64,000 bases of DNA, from positions 310,001-374,000 of the forward strand of contig NZ_PYFP01000003.1 in the NCBI RefSeq assembly GCF_003056055.1, written 5' to 3'. Shown here piece after piece: positions 28,837-37,184 of the stretch. Under the pieces are notes generated by a model. That model saw only the letters and a list, made by a program, of their open reading frames with translations. It made no database searches and was not told the DNA's origin. The DNA comes from Glaciimonas sp. PCH181 (lineage in GTDB: Bacteria; Pseudomonadota; Gammaproteobacteria; Burkholderiales; Burkholderiaceae_D). Made by a program: the position numbers and the translations under genes. The stretch's first letter is position 1. Every line of letters starts with the position of its first letter.

Positions 28837-29745
28837 TCAGGCAGCCCCGCTGGTGGCCAATGCTGCCCGGCGCTTGCTAAACATTTTGCGTAATTTGAAG
28901 AAGCGCTGCACCTTGCCAGCTTCTGGCGTCGTACCAAAACTCTCGGTAATCCGATCCAGAATAATTGCCAGTAATACTACGCTTAATCCGCTCTCAAATC
29001 CAAGCCCGATATCCAGTCGCTGAATGCTGGCAAGTACGTCATTTCCCAACCCACCTGCGCCGACCATCGACGCAATAATCACCATCGACAAGGCCATCAT
29101 AATGGTCTGATTTATCCCGGCCATGATGGACGGCAACGCGTTGGGAAATTGTACTTTGTAGAGCAATTGCCAGGAGGTGCAGCCAAACGCCTGTCCTGCT
29201 TCGACGATCTCATTATTCACGTGGCGTATCCCCAGCGCGGTCAGGCGCACCGCTGGCGGCATCGCAAAAATCACGGTCGAAATAATCCCTGGCACTCGGC
29301 CCAGACCAAACATCATCGCGGCAGGAATCAAATACACGAACGCTGGCATGGTTTGCATCAAATCCAGAATAGGCCGCACAATCATCGCGACCCGTTTACT
29401 CTTGGCCGCCCAGATCCCCATCGGAATCCCCAACGCCAGACTAATGATCGTGGCCGAGATTGTCAGCCCCAGCGTGACAACCGTCTGATCCCAAAATCCG
29501 GTACCCAGAATCAGTAGAAAAGCGACCAGCGTAAACAACGCAAACTTAAAGCCGACGCGCCAGACCCCCATGATAATAAAGAAGCCGACCAACGCCCAAA
29601 TCGGCAGGATTTGCAAGCCATGCTCAATGACTTCGGCAAACCAGCTGATGGCGCTGCCAAAGGCATCAAAACTGCTGCCATGTTTATCGAGAAAAGTGTG
29701 AACGCCCTGATCAACCCAGCGTCCGAGCGGAATCATTTCAGACAT
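28837..29745 (-). CDS. choW: Choline/betaine ABC transporter permease
   Basis: Inner-membrane permease (302 residues) of a quaternary-amine uptake system of the ProW/ChoW type. Several hydrophobic helices are evident, with the permease coupling region around NEIVEAGQAFGCTSWQLLYKVQFPNALPSI, here given by its ends EAGQAFGCTSWQ and VQFPNALPSIM. It overlaps choV by 8 bases and is the distal gene of the choV-choW pair. The short C-terminus is Arg/Lys-rich. The substrate (choline, betaine or carnitine) is inferred from the surrounding catabolic genes. Confidence 0.92.
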   Translation of the reverse strand: MSEMIPLGRWVDQGVHTFLDKHGSSFDAFGSAISWFAEVIEHGLQILPIWALVGFFIIMGVWRVGFKFALFTLVAFLLILGTGFWDQTVVTLGLTISATIISLALGIPMGIWAAKSKRVAMIVRPILDLMQTMPAFVYLIPAAMMFGLGRVPGIISTVIFAMPPAVRLTALGIRHVNNEIVEAGQAFGCTSWQLLYKVQFPNALPSIMAGINQTIMMALSMVIIASMVGAGGLGNDVLASIQRLDIGLGFESGLSVVLLAIILDRITESFGTTPEAGKVQRFFKLRKMFSKRRAALATSGAA

Positions 29746-30928
29746 GTGCGCCTCCGGTTTTTGATAATGCTTGCAGCACCATGGCTTGACTGATCGCGCC
29801 GCAATAACAGCCGTCGGCGTCTACCACCGGCAGCGGAATCGGGCTGGCAATCAGCTTGCACATCACCACATCCAGTGTGGTGCGATGGTGGATCAATTCA
29901 ACTTGTTGCATGGTCAGCGGTTGCACCACGCCATTGGCATCGGCAAAGCAGCGCGTCGGCATGATGCCTTGCACCTTGCGTGCGCCATCGACCACAAAGG
30001 CGTAATCCGAACGACTAGCGGCGTGTAACTGCGGATTGGCTTTTAGCGCATCGGCGGATGTCAGCAGCGGAACGAAGTTGGTTTGCATCAAATCGCTGGC
30101 GGTCAGATAACGATTGGTATCGACGCCGTCAAAGAAGGCCCGAACATATTCCTCAGCCGGGTTATCGATAATTTCTTGCGCCGTGCCGACTTGCACCAAG
30201 CGGCCGCCTTCCATGATCGCAATCCTGCTGCCGATACGCAGCGCTTCTTCCAGATCGTGCGACACAAAGATAATCGTGCGGCGTTGTTCTTTTTGCAGTT
30301 CCAGCAAGACGTCTTGCATTTCTTTACGCTTGAGCGGATCGAGCGCCGAAAATGCCTCATCCATAATCATCAGCGAGGGATTCACCGACAAGGCACGCGC
30401 CAAACCGACGCGTTGCTGCATCCCGCCCGACAATTCGCATGGCAATTTGTTGGCAAAGGGTGCCAGACCGACTTGCTCCAACACCGTCATGGCCTGACGT
30501 TCACGTTCTTTTTTACCGACGCCCGCGACTTCCAGCCCAAACGCGGCATTCGACAACACGGTGCGATGCGGCATCAACGCGAACGACTGAAACACCATGC
30601 TCATATCGCGACGGCGCAATTTGATCAGTTCGGCCCTGGTCATCGCGGCAACGTCCTGCCCATCGACCCAGACGCTGCCCGCGCTGGGATCAACCAAACG
30701 ATTAATAAGGCGGATCAGCGTGGATTTACCCGAGCCGGACAACCCCATCAGCACAAATATTTCACCTTCCTGGACTTCAAATGACACATTCTGAACACCG
30801 ACAATTTGCCCGGTTTCAGCAAAAATCTTATCCTTTGAAGCGCCTTTTTTAAGCATTGCCAAAGCTGTCTCCGGGCTATCGCCAAAGACTTTGTATAGAT
30901 GGTCAACGACCACTTTTCCCGATTTCAT
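29738..30928 (-). CDS. choV: Choline/betaine ABC transporter ATP-binding protein
   Basis: ATPase (396 residues) of the ProV/ChoV class driving quaternary-amine uptake. It shows Walker A GLSGSGKSTLIRLINRL near residue 68, the Q-loop region MVFQSFALMPH, signature LSGGMQQRVGLARAL, Walker B LMIMDEAFSALDP and the switch His in FVSHDLEEAL. The C-terminal ~110 residues form a CBS-like pair (VVDGARKVQGIMP and LPVVDADGCYCGAIS), as in OpuA/ProV, where it tunes activity. The 535-base gap separating it from choX is unusual for such an operon. Confidence 0.94.
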   Translation of the reverse strand: MKSGKVVVDHLYKVFGDSPETALAMLKKGASKDKIFAETGQIVGVQNVSFEVQEGEIFVLMGLSGSGKSTLIRLINRLVDPSAGSVWVDGQDVAAMTRAELIKLRRRDMSMVFQSFALMPHRTVLSNAAFGLEVAGVGKKERERQAMTVLEQVGLAPFANKLPCELSGGMQQRVGLARALSVNPSLMIMDEAFSALDPLKRKEMQDVLLELQKEQRRTIIFVSHDLEEALRIGSRIAIMEGGRLVQVGTAQEIIDNPAEEYVRAFFDGVDTNRYLTASDLMQTNFVPLLTSADALKANPQLHAASRSDYAFVVDGARKVQGIMPTRCFADANGVVQPLTMQQVELIHHRTTLDVVMCKLIASPIPLPVVDADGCYCGAISQAMVLQALSKTGGAHV

Positions 30929-31463
30929 TCACTGCCTCCTGATCGATCATGTGCTGTTACCGTGCTGCTATCACCGTCGACGGTAGATGTGGAGTACATC
31001 ACTTATTTTCTGATGCGGTGATGCATTGCGTTGGTGCATTAGGTTGCGTGGTATTGCGTTGTGTTGCGTTGTATTGCCTTAGCGGAACGTTTTGCGCTTG
31101 ATTTTTACCGCGTTTACCCGCCATCGTTATTTTTATAAGCCAGTAACATAGTCGCGAGAAAGGTTTTATACCGGATGAAAATTTACGACAACCACTTACT
31201 CAAAAACGACGATGCAACTGTCGTGCCATGACTAATAGGGCTAGCGTGCGCTTTAATGCCCTTTTCTGGTCACTGGCCATCCCAAAGTTGTCGCAATTAG
31301 CCACTTTCGAGTCGTCATTCTTATGCCGAAAACGACGCCTCATTGTCGTCTTAAGACAACCGATGATCCACCATGCAGCGCAGCAAAATGCACAAACGGC
31401 GCAATCTGCGCCGTTTATTTATGTAAAAATCAAATAATCATCGATCCTTGTCGCAACCAACCG
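30929..31463. other. Long gap between choX and choV
   Basis: No convincing gene lies in these 535 bases. They contain a terminator-like hairpin close to choX (31394-31416), a stretch of loosely repeated TTGCGTTGTA-like units at about 31024-31079, and several ACGAC/GTCGT pairs between 31205 and 31350 that can form small hairpins. The choV promoter may lie here, as may an attenuator that sets choX above choVW. Confidence 0.55.
31394..31416. terminator. Hairpin after choX (terminator or attenuator)
   Basis: A perfect 10-bp stem (AAACGGCGCA with TGCGCCGTTT) with a 3-base loop, 48 bases after the choX stop. The minus-strand side has only a short T run, so partial termination or 3'-end protection of the choX message is as likely as full termination. 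Confidence 0.65.
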
Positions 31464-32342
31464 TCATTGCGCCACGGCCAACCATTCTTTGACGCGATCA
31501 GGATGCGCATTCACCCACTTTTCGGCGGCAACGTCCGGTTTTTCTCCATTTTGCACAGCCAGCATCACGCTATCGATCTCACCCGGTTTCCAGGAAAAAT
31601 TCTTTAGCAAATCATTGATGGGTTTAGCCTTGGCTGCAAGGCCAGGATTGGCAACGCTGTCAACGTGTTCGGCATCACCGTAAACATTCTTTGGATCATC
31701 AAGGAATTTCAGCTTGTATTTGGCAAACATCCAATGCGGAATCCAGCCGGTGACGGCGATCGATTTATGTGCACGGATAGAGCGATCCAGTTCGGCTGTC
31801 ATGCCGCTTCCTGAACTTGGCATTAACTTGTAATCCAGACCATAATCCTTGATAGCCTGTTCGGTCTTGGTCATCACACCGGCACCGGCGTCAATACCCA
31901 CGATGCGCCCATCAAATGCGGCCTTTTGCGCCTGCAAATCACCGACCGTTTTTGCCGTAACGTATTCCGGCACAATCAGCCCGATCTTGGCGCCATGAAA
32001 ATTCACGCCCAGATCAACCACTTTGTCCTTTAACTTATCGTAATAAGCGCCATGCGTAGCGGGCAACCATGCCGACATCGTCGCATCCAGATCGCCACGC
32101 GCCACGCCTTGCCACATCAAACCGGCAGCCACCGGCACCAACTTAACGTCGTAACCAAGATTTTTACGCATTATCTGCGCGGCAACGTAAGTGGTAGCGA
32201 CGCTGTCGGACCAACCCTCCACATAGCCGATGCTGATGCCGGGTTTAGTTTCTGCAACCGCTAAACTCGATGCAGCAGACACGCCAAATGCGAGACTAAG
32301 CCAACACAACTTAGTGACCAGAGAATATGGATTCAATTTCAT
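31464..32342 (-). CDS. choX: Choline/betaine ABC transporter substrate-binding protein
   Basis: Periplasmic binding protein (292 residues) of the OpuAC/ChoX class. A Sec signal peptide is clear at residues 1-30 (hydrophobic run LCWLSLAFGVSAASSLAVA, cleavage near AVA-E). Tryptophans that form the quaternary-ammonium cage in this family are visible in VEGWSDSV, LMWQGVA, MSAWLPATHG and TGWIPHWMF. It is the first of the transporter genes, 257 bases after gbcB on the same strand, and is expected to deliver ligand to ChoW/ChoV. Confidence 0.93.
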   Translation of the reverse strand: MKLNPYSLVTKLCWLSLAFGVSAASSLAVAETKPGISIGYVEGWSDSVATTYVAAQIMRKNLGYDVKLVPVAAGLMWQGVARGDLDATMSAWLPATHGAYYDKLKDKVVDLGVNFHGAKIGLIVPEYVTAKTVGDLQAQKAAFDGRIVGIDAGAGVMTKTEQAIKDYGLDYKLMPSSGSGMTAELDRSIRAHKSIAVTGWIPHWMFAKYKLKFLDDPKNVYGDAEHVDSVANPGLAAKAKPINDLLKNFSWKPGEIDSVMLAVQNGEKPDVAAEKWVNAHPDRVKEWLAVAQ

Positions 32343-32599
32343 TGAAAACCTCTTAAATGTGAAATGACTAATGGGGTATTGGATGGCGCTTTAATGGAGG
32401 AACAAGTAGTCAATGACATTTACCTTCCACCGCTTTCATCATCGTCTATCAGCAGCGCTGAAAGTTCGCCATTTACGACTGAAATTGGCACAATTACGAC
32501 GGCTACACCTGATCCTGAAATCATCACTAAATTACTAGCGGTCCTGACCTGAATAACAGTAAAAATAACGCTGAAAAAAATGGCAATCGGCTTTTGCCT

Positions 32600-33850
32600 T
32601 TATTTATCCACTACCAAATCGGTCAACGGCTTACTACAGCACAGCAACACCATCCCCTGATCGATTTCACGCTGGCGAATACCACCTTTGTGCTGCATGG
32701 CAACCTTGCCTGAAATCAATTTGACTTTGCACGTACCGCACATTCCTTGCGCGCAGGATGACGCCAATCGCACCCCGGTAGCGCGGGCGGCCTCCAAAAC
32801 ATGCTGCTGCGCACCACACACAATTTCGCGCGCACTTTTCTGAAACATGACTTTGAAACTGTCAGCGGCAAGTAATACTGTCGTAGCGAGGGGTTCATAA
32901 GGGATACTTGCTATCGCGGGTGTGCTGGCAGCGGTTTCTGCGACCGTTTCAGCATGCGCGACTGTAACAGCTTCCTGCACTTCTTCCCGGACTTCATCGG
33001 GCAAACTCTCGAAAGAAAAACTTTCTTCGTGATAGTGCTGTCGATCAAATCCGGCCTGATCCAACATGGTGCGCACCGCCTTCATATACGGCGCAGGGCC
33101 GCAGACAAAAATTTCGCGTTCCATAAAATCGGGCGCCATTAACACCAGTGCTGGTAATGACAACATCCCGGTCGGGCCATGCCAGTCACGCCGCGCCCCC
33201 AAACGTTCACAGATAAAACGAGCACGAAAATGTTGTTGATTGCTGGCGATCAGCGCCAGTTCGCGCTCGAAAATAATATCGTCTGGAGTGCGGGCGCTGT
33301 GGATGAACGTAATATCGCGATCATCGGCCAGATCGTAATGCGCGCGCGTCATAGACATCAATGGCGTGACACCAGAACCCGCCGACAAAAATAGATATTT
33401 GGCAGCCTGAAAAGTGGCGCAAGTGAACTCGCCGGCGGCACCCAATACGCGCACGCTATCGCCTGCTTTTAGATTATCGTGCAGCCAGTTCGAAACCGGA
33501 CCGCCAGGCACGCGCTTAACCGTAATCGAGAGTGTATGCGGGCGAGCAGGCGACGATGAGATCGTGTAGCAACGATTGATCGCCTCACCATTAATCTCCA
33601 GTTCCAGCGTTATAAACTGACCCGGTTGAAACGTAAAGCTGCGGTTATCCGGGGTCGCAAAGATAAAACTTTTTACATCGTGCGTCTCGGCCCGTACTTG
33701 TACACAGTTCAGCGTCTCCTGAATGTCGCTATTCCACAGCGGCGGCAGCGCATCCCAAAACTTTTCCTGATTGATTTTATGCACAACGGCCTCAGGAGGT
33801 TTTTGCTGCACAGACGTGACATTATTCACCATATCCACGCACATTTCCAT
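32600..33850 (-). CDS. gbcB: Glycine betaine monooxygenase reductase subunit
   Basis: NADH-dependent flavin and 2Fe-2S reductase that feeds electrons to GbcA in the first demethylation of glycine betaine. An FNR-type core comes first (FTFQPGQFITLELEING, RCYTISSSPARP, YLFLSAGSGVTPLMS, EIFVCGPAPYM). A C-terminal plant-type ferredoxin domain follows with SSCAQGMCGTCKVKLISG and a last Cys pair in VLLCCSKP. Between them lies an Ala/Glu/Val-rich linker of roughly 40 residues, which makes this protein longer (416) than the ~366-residue Pseudomonas form. The ATG at 33850 has GGAG upstream; the frame could begin at 33886, inside gbcA. It lies 19 bases after gbcA. Confidence 0.93.
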   Translation of the reverse strand: MEMCVDMVNNVTSVQQKPPEAVVHKINQEKFWDALPPLWNSDIQETLNCVQVRAETHDVKSFIFATPDNRSFTFQPGQFITLELEINGEAINRCYTISSSPARPHTLSITVKRVPGGPVSNWLHDNLKAGDSVRVLGAAGEFTCATFQAAKYLFLSAGSGVTPLMSMTRAHYDLADDRDITFIHSARTPDDIIFERELALIASNQQHFRARFICERLGARRDWHGPTGMLSLPALVLMAPDFMEREIFVCGPAPYMKAVRTMLDQAGFDRQHYHEESFSFESLPDEVREEVQEAVTVAHAETVAETAASTPAIASIPYEPLATTVLLAADSFKVMFQKSAREIVCGAQQHVLEAARATGVRLASSCAQGMCGTCKVKLISGKVAMQHKGGIRQREIDQGMVLLCCSKPLTDLVVDK

Positions 33851-33869
33851 AGTCTGCTCCAGCAACATT

Positions 33870-35135
33870 TTAAGATGCAATCGCATCGCTCAAGCGATCG
33901 ATATACCATTTGCAAAATTTCTCTACCAACCCTTCAGTAAAGGGAGAGTAAGGACCCGGCTGATAAGCCGGGCTATTTGCCCCCTGTTGCGACAGCTCGA
34001 CCAACATTTTGTCCTGATCATTGGTCGCGTTCCATACCGCCGTCAGATTATCGAGTTGATAATCGATCCCCTCACGCGCATCTTTATGCACCAGCCATTT
34101 GGTGCGGACCAGGGTTTTTCCCGGCGCTATCGGCAGTACTGAAAAACTGACAATGTGATCGCTCATAAAATGATGCCAGGAATTGGGCTGAGTCCAGAAC
34201 GACAAGCCGCCCAGATCTGCACGATCAAACTCACCGAGCAATTTGCCGGAAGCAACGCAGCCATCCAGTGTTTGAGATTCGCCGCCCCGGTCTAGCGGCA
34301 GGCGCTGCGTACGAAAGCCGGTGATCAAATCGTCTAGGCGGTCGATTTCTTTGGATGGCAAGTTCGCGCTTTCCCACTGCGCACTGCGCTCGGCGGCCAA
34401 GCGCGTAAACTCTTCGACCTGCTCGGTATTATTGGGCGATGGTTGATAGCCGAAACCATATTCAAATAACGATGCGGTCAGTTCTGGATGATTGGTCGCG
34501 CAGTGATAACACTCACGATTGTTCTCCATCGTCAGCTTCCAATTGCCTTCTTCAATCAGATCGACTTGTTTAGCGATCTTGCAATCTTGCAAAAAATGCG
34601 GGGCAAGATAAGGCGTCATCGCATCTCGCATGACCGAAAAATCTTGCGGCGGCGTCTCAGCCAGACAAATAAAAATCAAACCGGCCAGATTTTCAACATG
34701 GACCGATTTCAGATTGTGGTCACTGTGCTTGAACTGATCGCCCATGTGCTCAGCAAATAGCAGCTCGCCGGTCAGGTTATAAGTCCATTGGTGATAAGGA
34801 CAGACCAGATTGCCGACTGAGCCTTTATGCTCGGAACATAGCCGTGCACCGCGATGGCGGCAGACGTTGTGATGCGCACGCACCGACATGTCGTCATCGC
34901 GCACAATCACGATTGAATTCTTGCCAATCTCCACCGTCACGTAATCGCCCGGCTCGGGGATATCCGGATCGATGGCGACCTGAATCCAGTGCTTGCCAAA
35001 AATCTCCTGCATATCCAAATCAAAGATTTCCTGACTCAGATAAAAAGGTGCATCCAGACTATGCCCTTGCAGACGATTAGCGATCAGGTCTTGAATCTGT
35101 TTGGATACTTTCACATTCTTCTCCATGTGGTGCAT
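33870..35135 (-). CDS. gbcA: Glycine betaine monooxygenase, Rieske oxygenase subunit
   Basis: Rieske non-haem iron oxygenase (421 residues) that demethylates glycine betaine to dimethylglycine and formaldehyde in the cytoplasm with GbcB. The Rieske cluster ligands are CRH (CRHRGARLCSEHKG) and CPYH (LVCPYHQWTYNL). The mononuclear iron region is MENNRECYHCATNHPEL. AGGA lies about nine bases before the ATG at 35135; an in-frame ATG three codons later is possible. It follows the ETF beta gene by 43 bases on the same strand, so it appears joined to the dgc operon rather than separately transcribed as in Pseudomonas aeruginosa. Confidence 0.95.
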   Translation of the reverse strand: MHHMEKNVKVSKQIQDLIANRLQGHSLDAPFYLSQEIFDLDMQEIFGKHWIQVAIDPDIPEPGDYVTVEIGKNSIVIVRDDDMSVRAHHNVCRHRGARLCSEHKGSVGNLVCPYHQWTYNLTGELLFAEHMGDQFKHSDHNLKSVHVENLAGLIFICLAETPPQDFSVMRDAMTPYLAPHFLQDCKIAKQVDLIEEGNWKLTMENNRECYHCATNHPELTASLFEYGFGYQPSPNNTEQVEEFTRLAAERSAQWESANLPSKEIDRLDDLITGFRTQRLPLDRGGESQTLDGCVASGKLLGEFDRADLGGLSFWTQPNSWHHFMSDHIVSFSVLPIAPGKTLVRTKWLVHKDAREGIDYQLDNLTAVWNATNDQDKMLVELSQQGANSPAYQPGPYSPFTEGLVEKFCKWYIDRLSDAIAS

Positions 35136-35178
35136 TGATCAACATCCTGTTCAGAACTTGCTGCTTTAAACTCGCGTG

Positions 35179-35976
35179 CTAATAATCGATCAATCGATGT
35201 TCGCGCAGATAGGCCAGCACTGCCTGTGCTTTGTCACCCGGACTGCCTTGCTGAATCACTTTTCCACCGCGACTTTCTGTGACCGTTGCCGATAACATGC
35301 GGGCGTGGCCGGAACGCTTTTCTTGCGCCACGAGCTTGATCGGCCTGGCTTTGGCAGGGGCTAGTATCCAGTCTTGTTGCGCCATCGCAGGCGATGCGTT
35401 TTGCGCCGCCTGCCGATGAATCGTACCGGCCCGCAAATTGGCGTAGGCATAGCGTACCGTTGAGGGGGCCAATGGATGCACCACCAAAATCGCTGGCAAC
35501 GAGACAGCAATCTCACGACGACGGCCTTTAGGCAAAAATTGTTTCAGCAACACCCCATTGCCGCCGCCGTCCGTTTCAGGCGTGACCGCAATCACCCCGG
35601 CAATCAACGGCCAACCTAATTGGCTTGCCAATAAATAGGGCACCAGACCGCTTTCCTCGCCGCCTTCGGCACGGCTGCCGCATAGCACCAGATCGTAGTT
35701 TTCCAGCGGCGGTTTCAAGCCGGGAAGGATGTCTTGATCGGCTGCGGTATTGATGACTTTAAGGTTTTTTGCGCCAAGGGCCAGATAATCCGATAGCGCA
35801 GGATTGTCGGGATTGCCAGCGTGGATGATGTCAATACTGATACCGACACTTGCCGCCGCCAGCGCATCCGCCATGCTGAGTGCAGCGGCATCATTTCGGC
35901 TATAGCGGGCAACGCCGCTAACGGGATGGCGGCCGACTGACACCAGCACTGCGATGCGTTGTAAGAGTGTGTTCAT
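35179..35976 (-). CDS. etfB: Electron transfer flavoprotein beta-type subunit, dgc-linked
   Basis: A 265-residue protein of the ETF beta/FixA family. Visible are an N-terminal IAVLVSVGRHPVSGVARYS, the ALSMADALAAA helix, and the signature-like ENYDLVLCGSRAEGGEESGLVPYLLA (given here as LVLCGSRAEGGEESGLVP). It starts with a 4-base overlap onto the alpha-type gene. Homologues sit in the dimethylglycine operons of other Proteobacteria and are thought to accept electrons from DgcAB; this role is inferred from position. A housekeeping etfBA pair is expected elsewhere. Confidence 0.86.
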   Translation of the reverse strand: MNTLLQRIAVLVSVGRHPVSGVARYSRNDAAALSMADALAAASVGISIDIIHAGNPDNPALSDYLALGAKNLKVINTAADQDILPGLKPPLENYDLVLCGSRAEGGEESGLVPYLLASQLGWPLIAGVIAVTPETDGGGNGVLLKQFLPKGRRREIAVSLPAILVVHPLAPSTVRYAYANLRAGTIHRQAAQNASPAMAQQDWILAPAKARPIKLVAQEKRSGHARMLSATVTESRGGKVIQQGSPGDKAQAVLAYLREHRLIDY

Positions 35977-37184
35977 GCTGCGCTCCCTACTGTAGCGACA
36001 TCATCAGTGCCGTTCTCATTGCGCGCCTGCTTTACTTGCACCAGCAATGCTTCCATCACTGCGTGCGCATCGTCAATGATGCTGAGGTCGGCGCGTTTGA
36101 TCATCGGTGCGCTGGCATCCAGATTGACGGTAATAACATGACGACAATCCTTGATTCCCTGCAAATGCTGGACCGCGCCAGAAATGCCAAACGCCAGATA
36201 AGTACTGGCGCTGACGGTTTTCCCGGTTGCACCGATTTGCTGATCGCGGCTGAATTTTCCATCATCGACGGCAACCCGACTTGCGCCGACGGCGGCCTCC
36301 AACGCATTTGCCAGCGCGTTGAAAGTGCTGACGTTGTCGACACCATTGCCAGCCGACACAATAAAATCTGCCTCATCCAATGCCATTTGCGACGCGGCTA
36401 AAACGCTGATGCCGAGGTCGCGATAGAGGACTTTATGTACTGCGCCGACTTCAGCGGCTGCGCTGACCGTGGCGACCAATTTCTCGTCTATTTCGCCGCG
36501 TCCTAAAAAGGGCAAACGTGTGTCGACAACATCCGCTGCCAGCAAAATGATGCGCGATAAACTGCGACGTGCCATCACTGCGCGTTGCTGACGATAGGTT
36601 GCCAATCCTGCTGCATTGATCTCGACGACGTGCGTGGCGATGCTGACATCTGCCATAGAGGCTCCCAGACGTCGCCCCAAATCTCCGCCAGCTATGGCGC
36701 AGTCGGGAATGTAAATATGCTCTGGCTGCAAAGCCTCGATCAGATTGCGTAACGCTGCCAATTCTTGTTCCGGCGCAAATGCGTGGCTGCCGTATTGCGG
36801 CAAGACCACCACCCGATCAGCGCCCAACGCAGCACTGTCATCGCTCAATTCGCCGAATACCAGCAAGACGACTTCCGTCACTGCATCGGCCAACAAAACC
36901 GCCGCTGCGATGACTTGGCGGGAATGCTCATCCAACGTACCGCGATCGGTGTGGGCTACGGCTAAAACAGACTTGACCGTGGCTTGTATCGTGCGCAAAG
37001 GTTTTGCTTGCTGATGATTGTGCCCTGCTACTTGCGCGTGCACTTCAGACGCCTCGCCGATGGCGGTTTCGCCTAGTACAAAACGCTTTATACCGTCGGC
37101 AGTCACGCTAAAAGGGCGACGTGGATTGATGCGGTTTTTATCTATGTGGACGCCACCACTAATTGAATGAATATTCAACTCCAT
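35973..37184 (-). CDS. etfA: Electron transfer flavoprotein alpha-type subunit, dgc-linked
   Basis: A 403-residue ETF alpha/FixB family protein. The C-terminal FAD-binding domain is clear: FSRDQQIGATGKTVSASTYL followed by AFGISGAVQHLQGIKDCRHV and VNLDASAPMIKRADLSIIDD (short forms IGATGKTV, GISGAVQHLQG). The N-terminal ~80 residues are an extension not seen in housekeeping ETF alpha. Its ATG directly abuts the dgcB stop and its end overlaps etfB by 4 bases, so the three are tightly coupled. It presumably links dimethylglycine oxidation to the quinone pool. Confidence 0.87.
   Translation of the reverse strand: MELNIHSISGGVHIDKNRINPRRPFSVTADGIKRFVLGETAIGEASEVHAQVAGHNHQQAKPLRTIQATVKSVLAVAHTDRGTLDEHSRQVIAAAVLLADAVTEVVLLVFGELSDDSAALGADRVVVLPQYGSHAFAPEQELAALRNLIEALQPEHIYIPDCAIAGGDLGRRLGASMADVSIATHVVEINAAGLATYRQQRAVMARRSLSRIILLAADVVDTRLPFLGRGEIDEKLVATVSAAAEVGAVHKVLYRDLGISVLAASQMALDEADFIVSAGNGVDNVSTFNALANALEAAVGASRVAVDDGKFSRDQQIGATGKTVSASTYLAFGISGAVQHLQGIKDCRHVITVNLDASAPMIKRADLSIIDDAHAVMEALLVQVKQARNENGTDDVATVGSAA

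Noticed and set aside
31228..31437. 69-codon plus-strand frame between choX and choV
   Set aside because: It overlaps hairpins and short repeats, lacks a ribosome-binding site and has no protein-like pattern.
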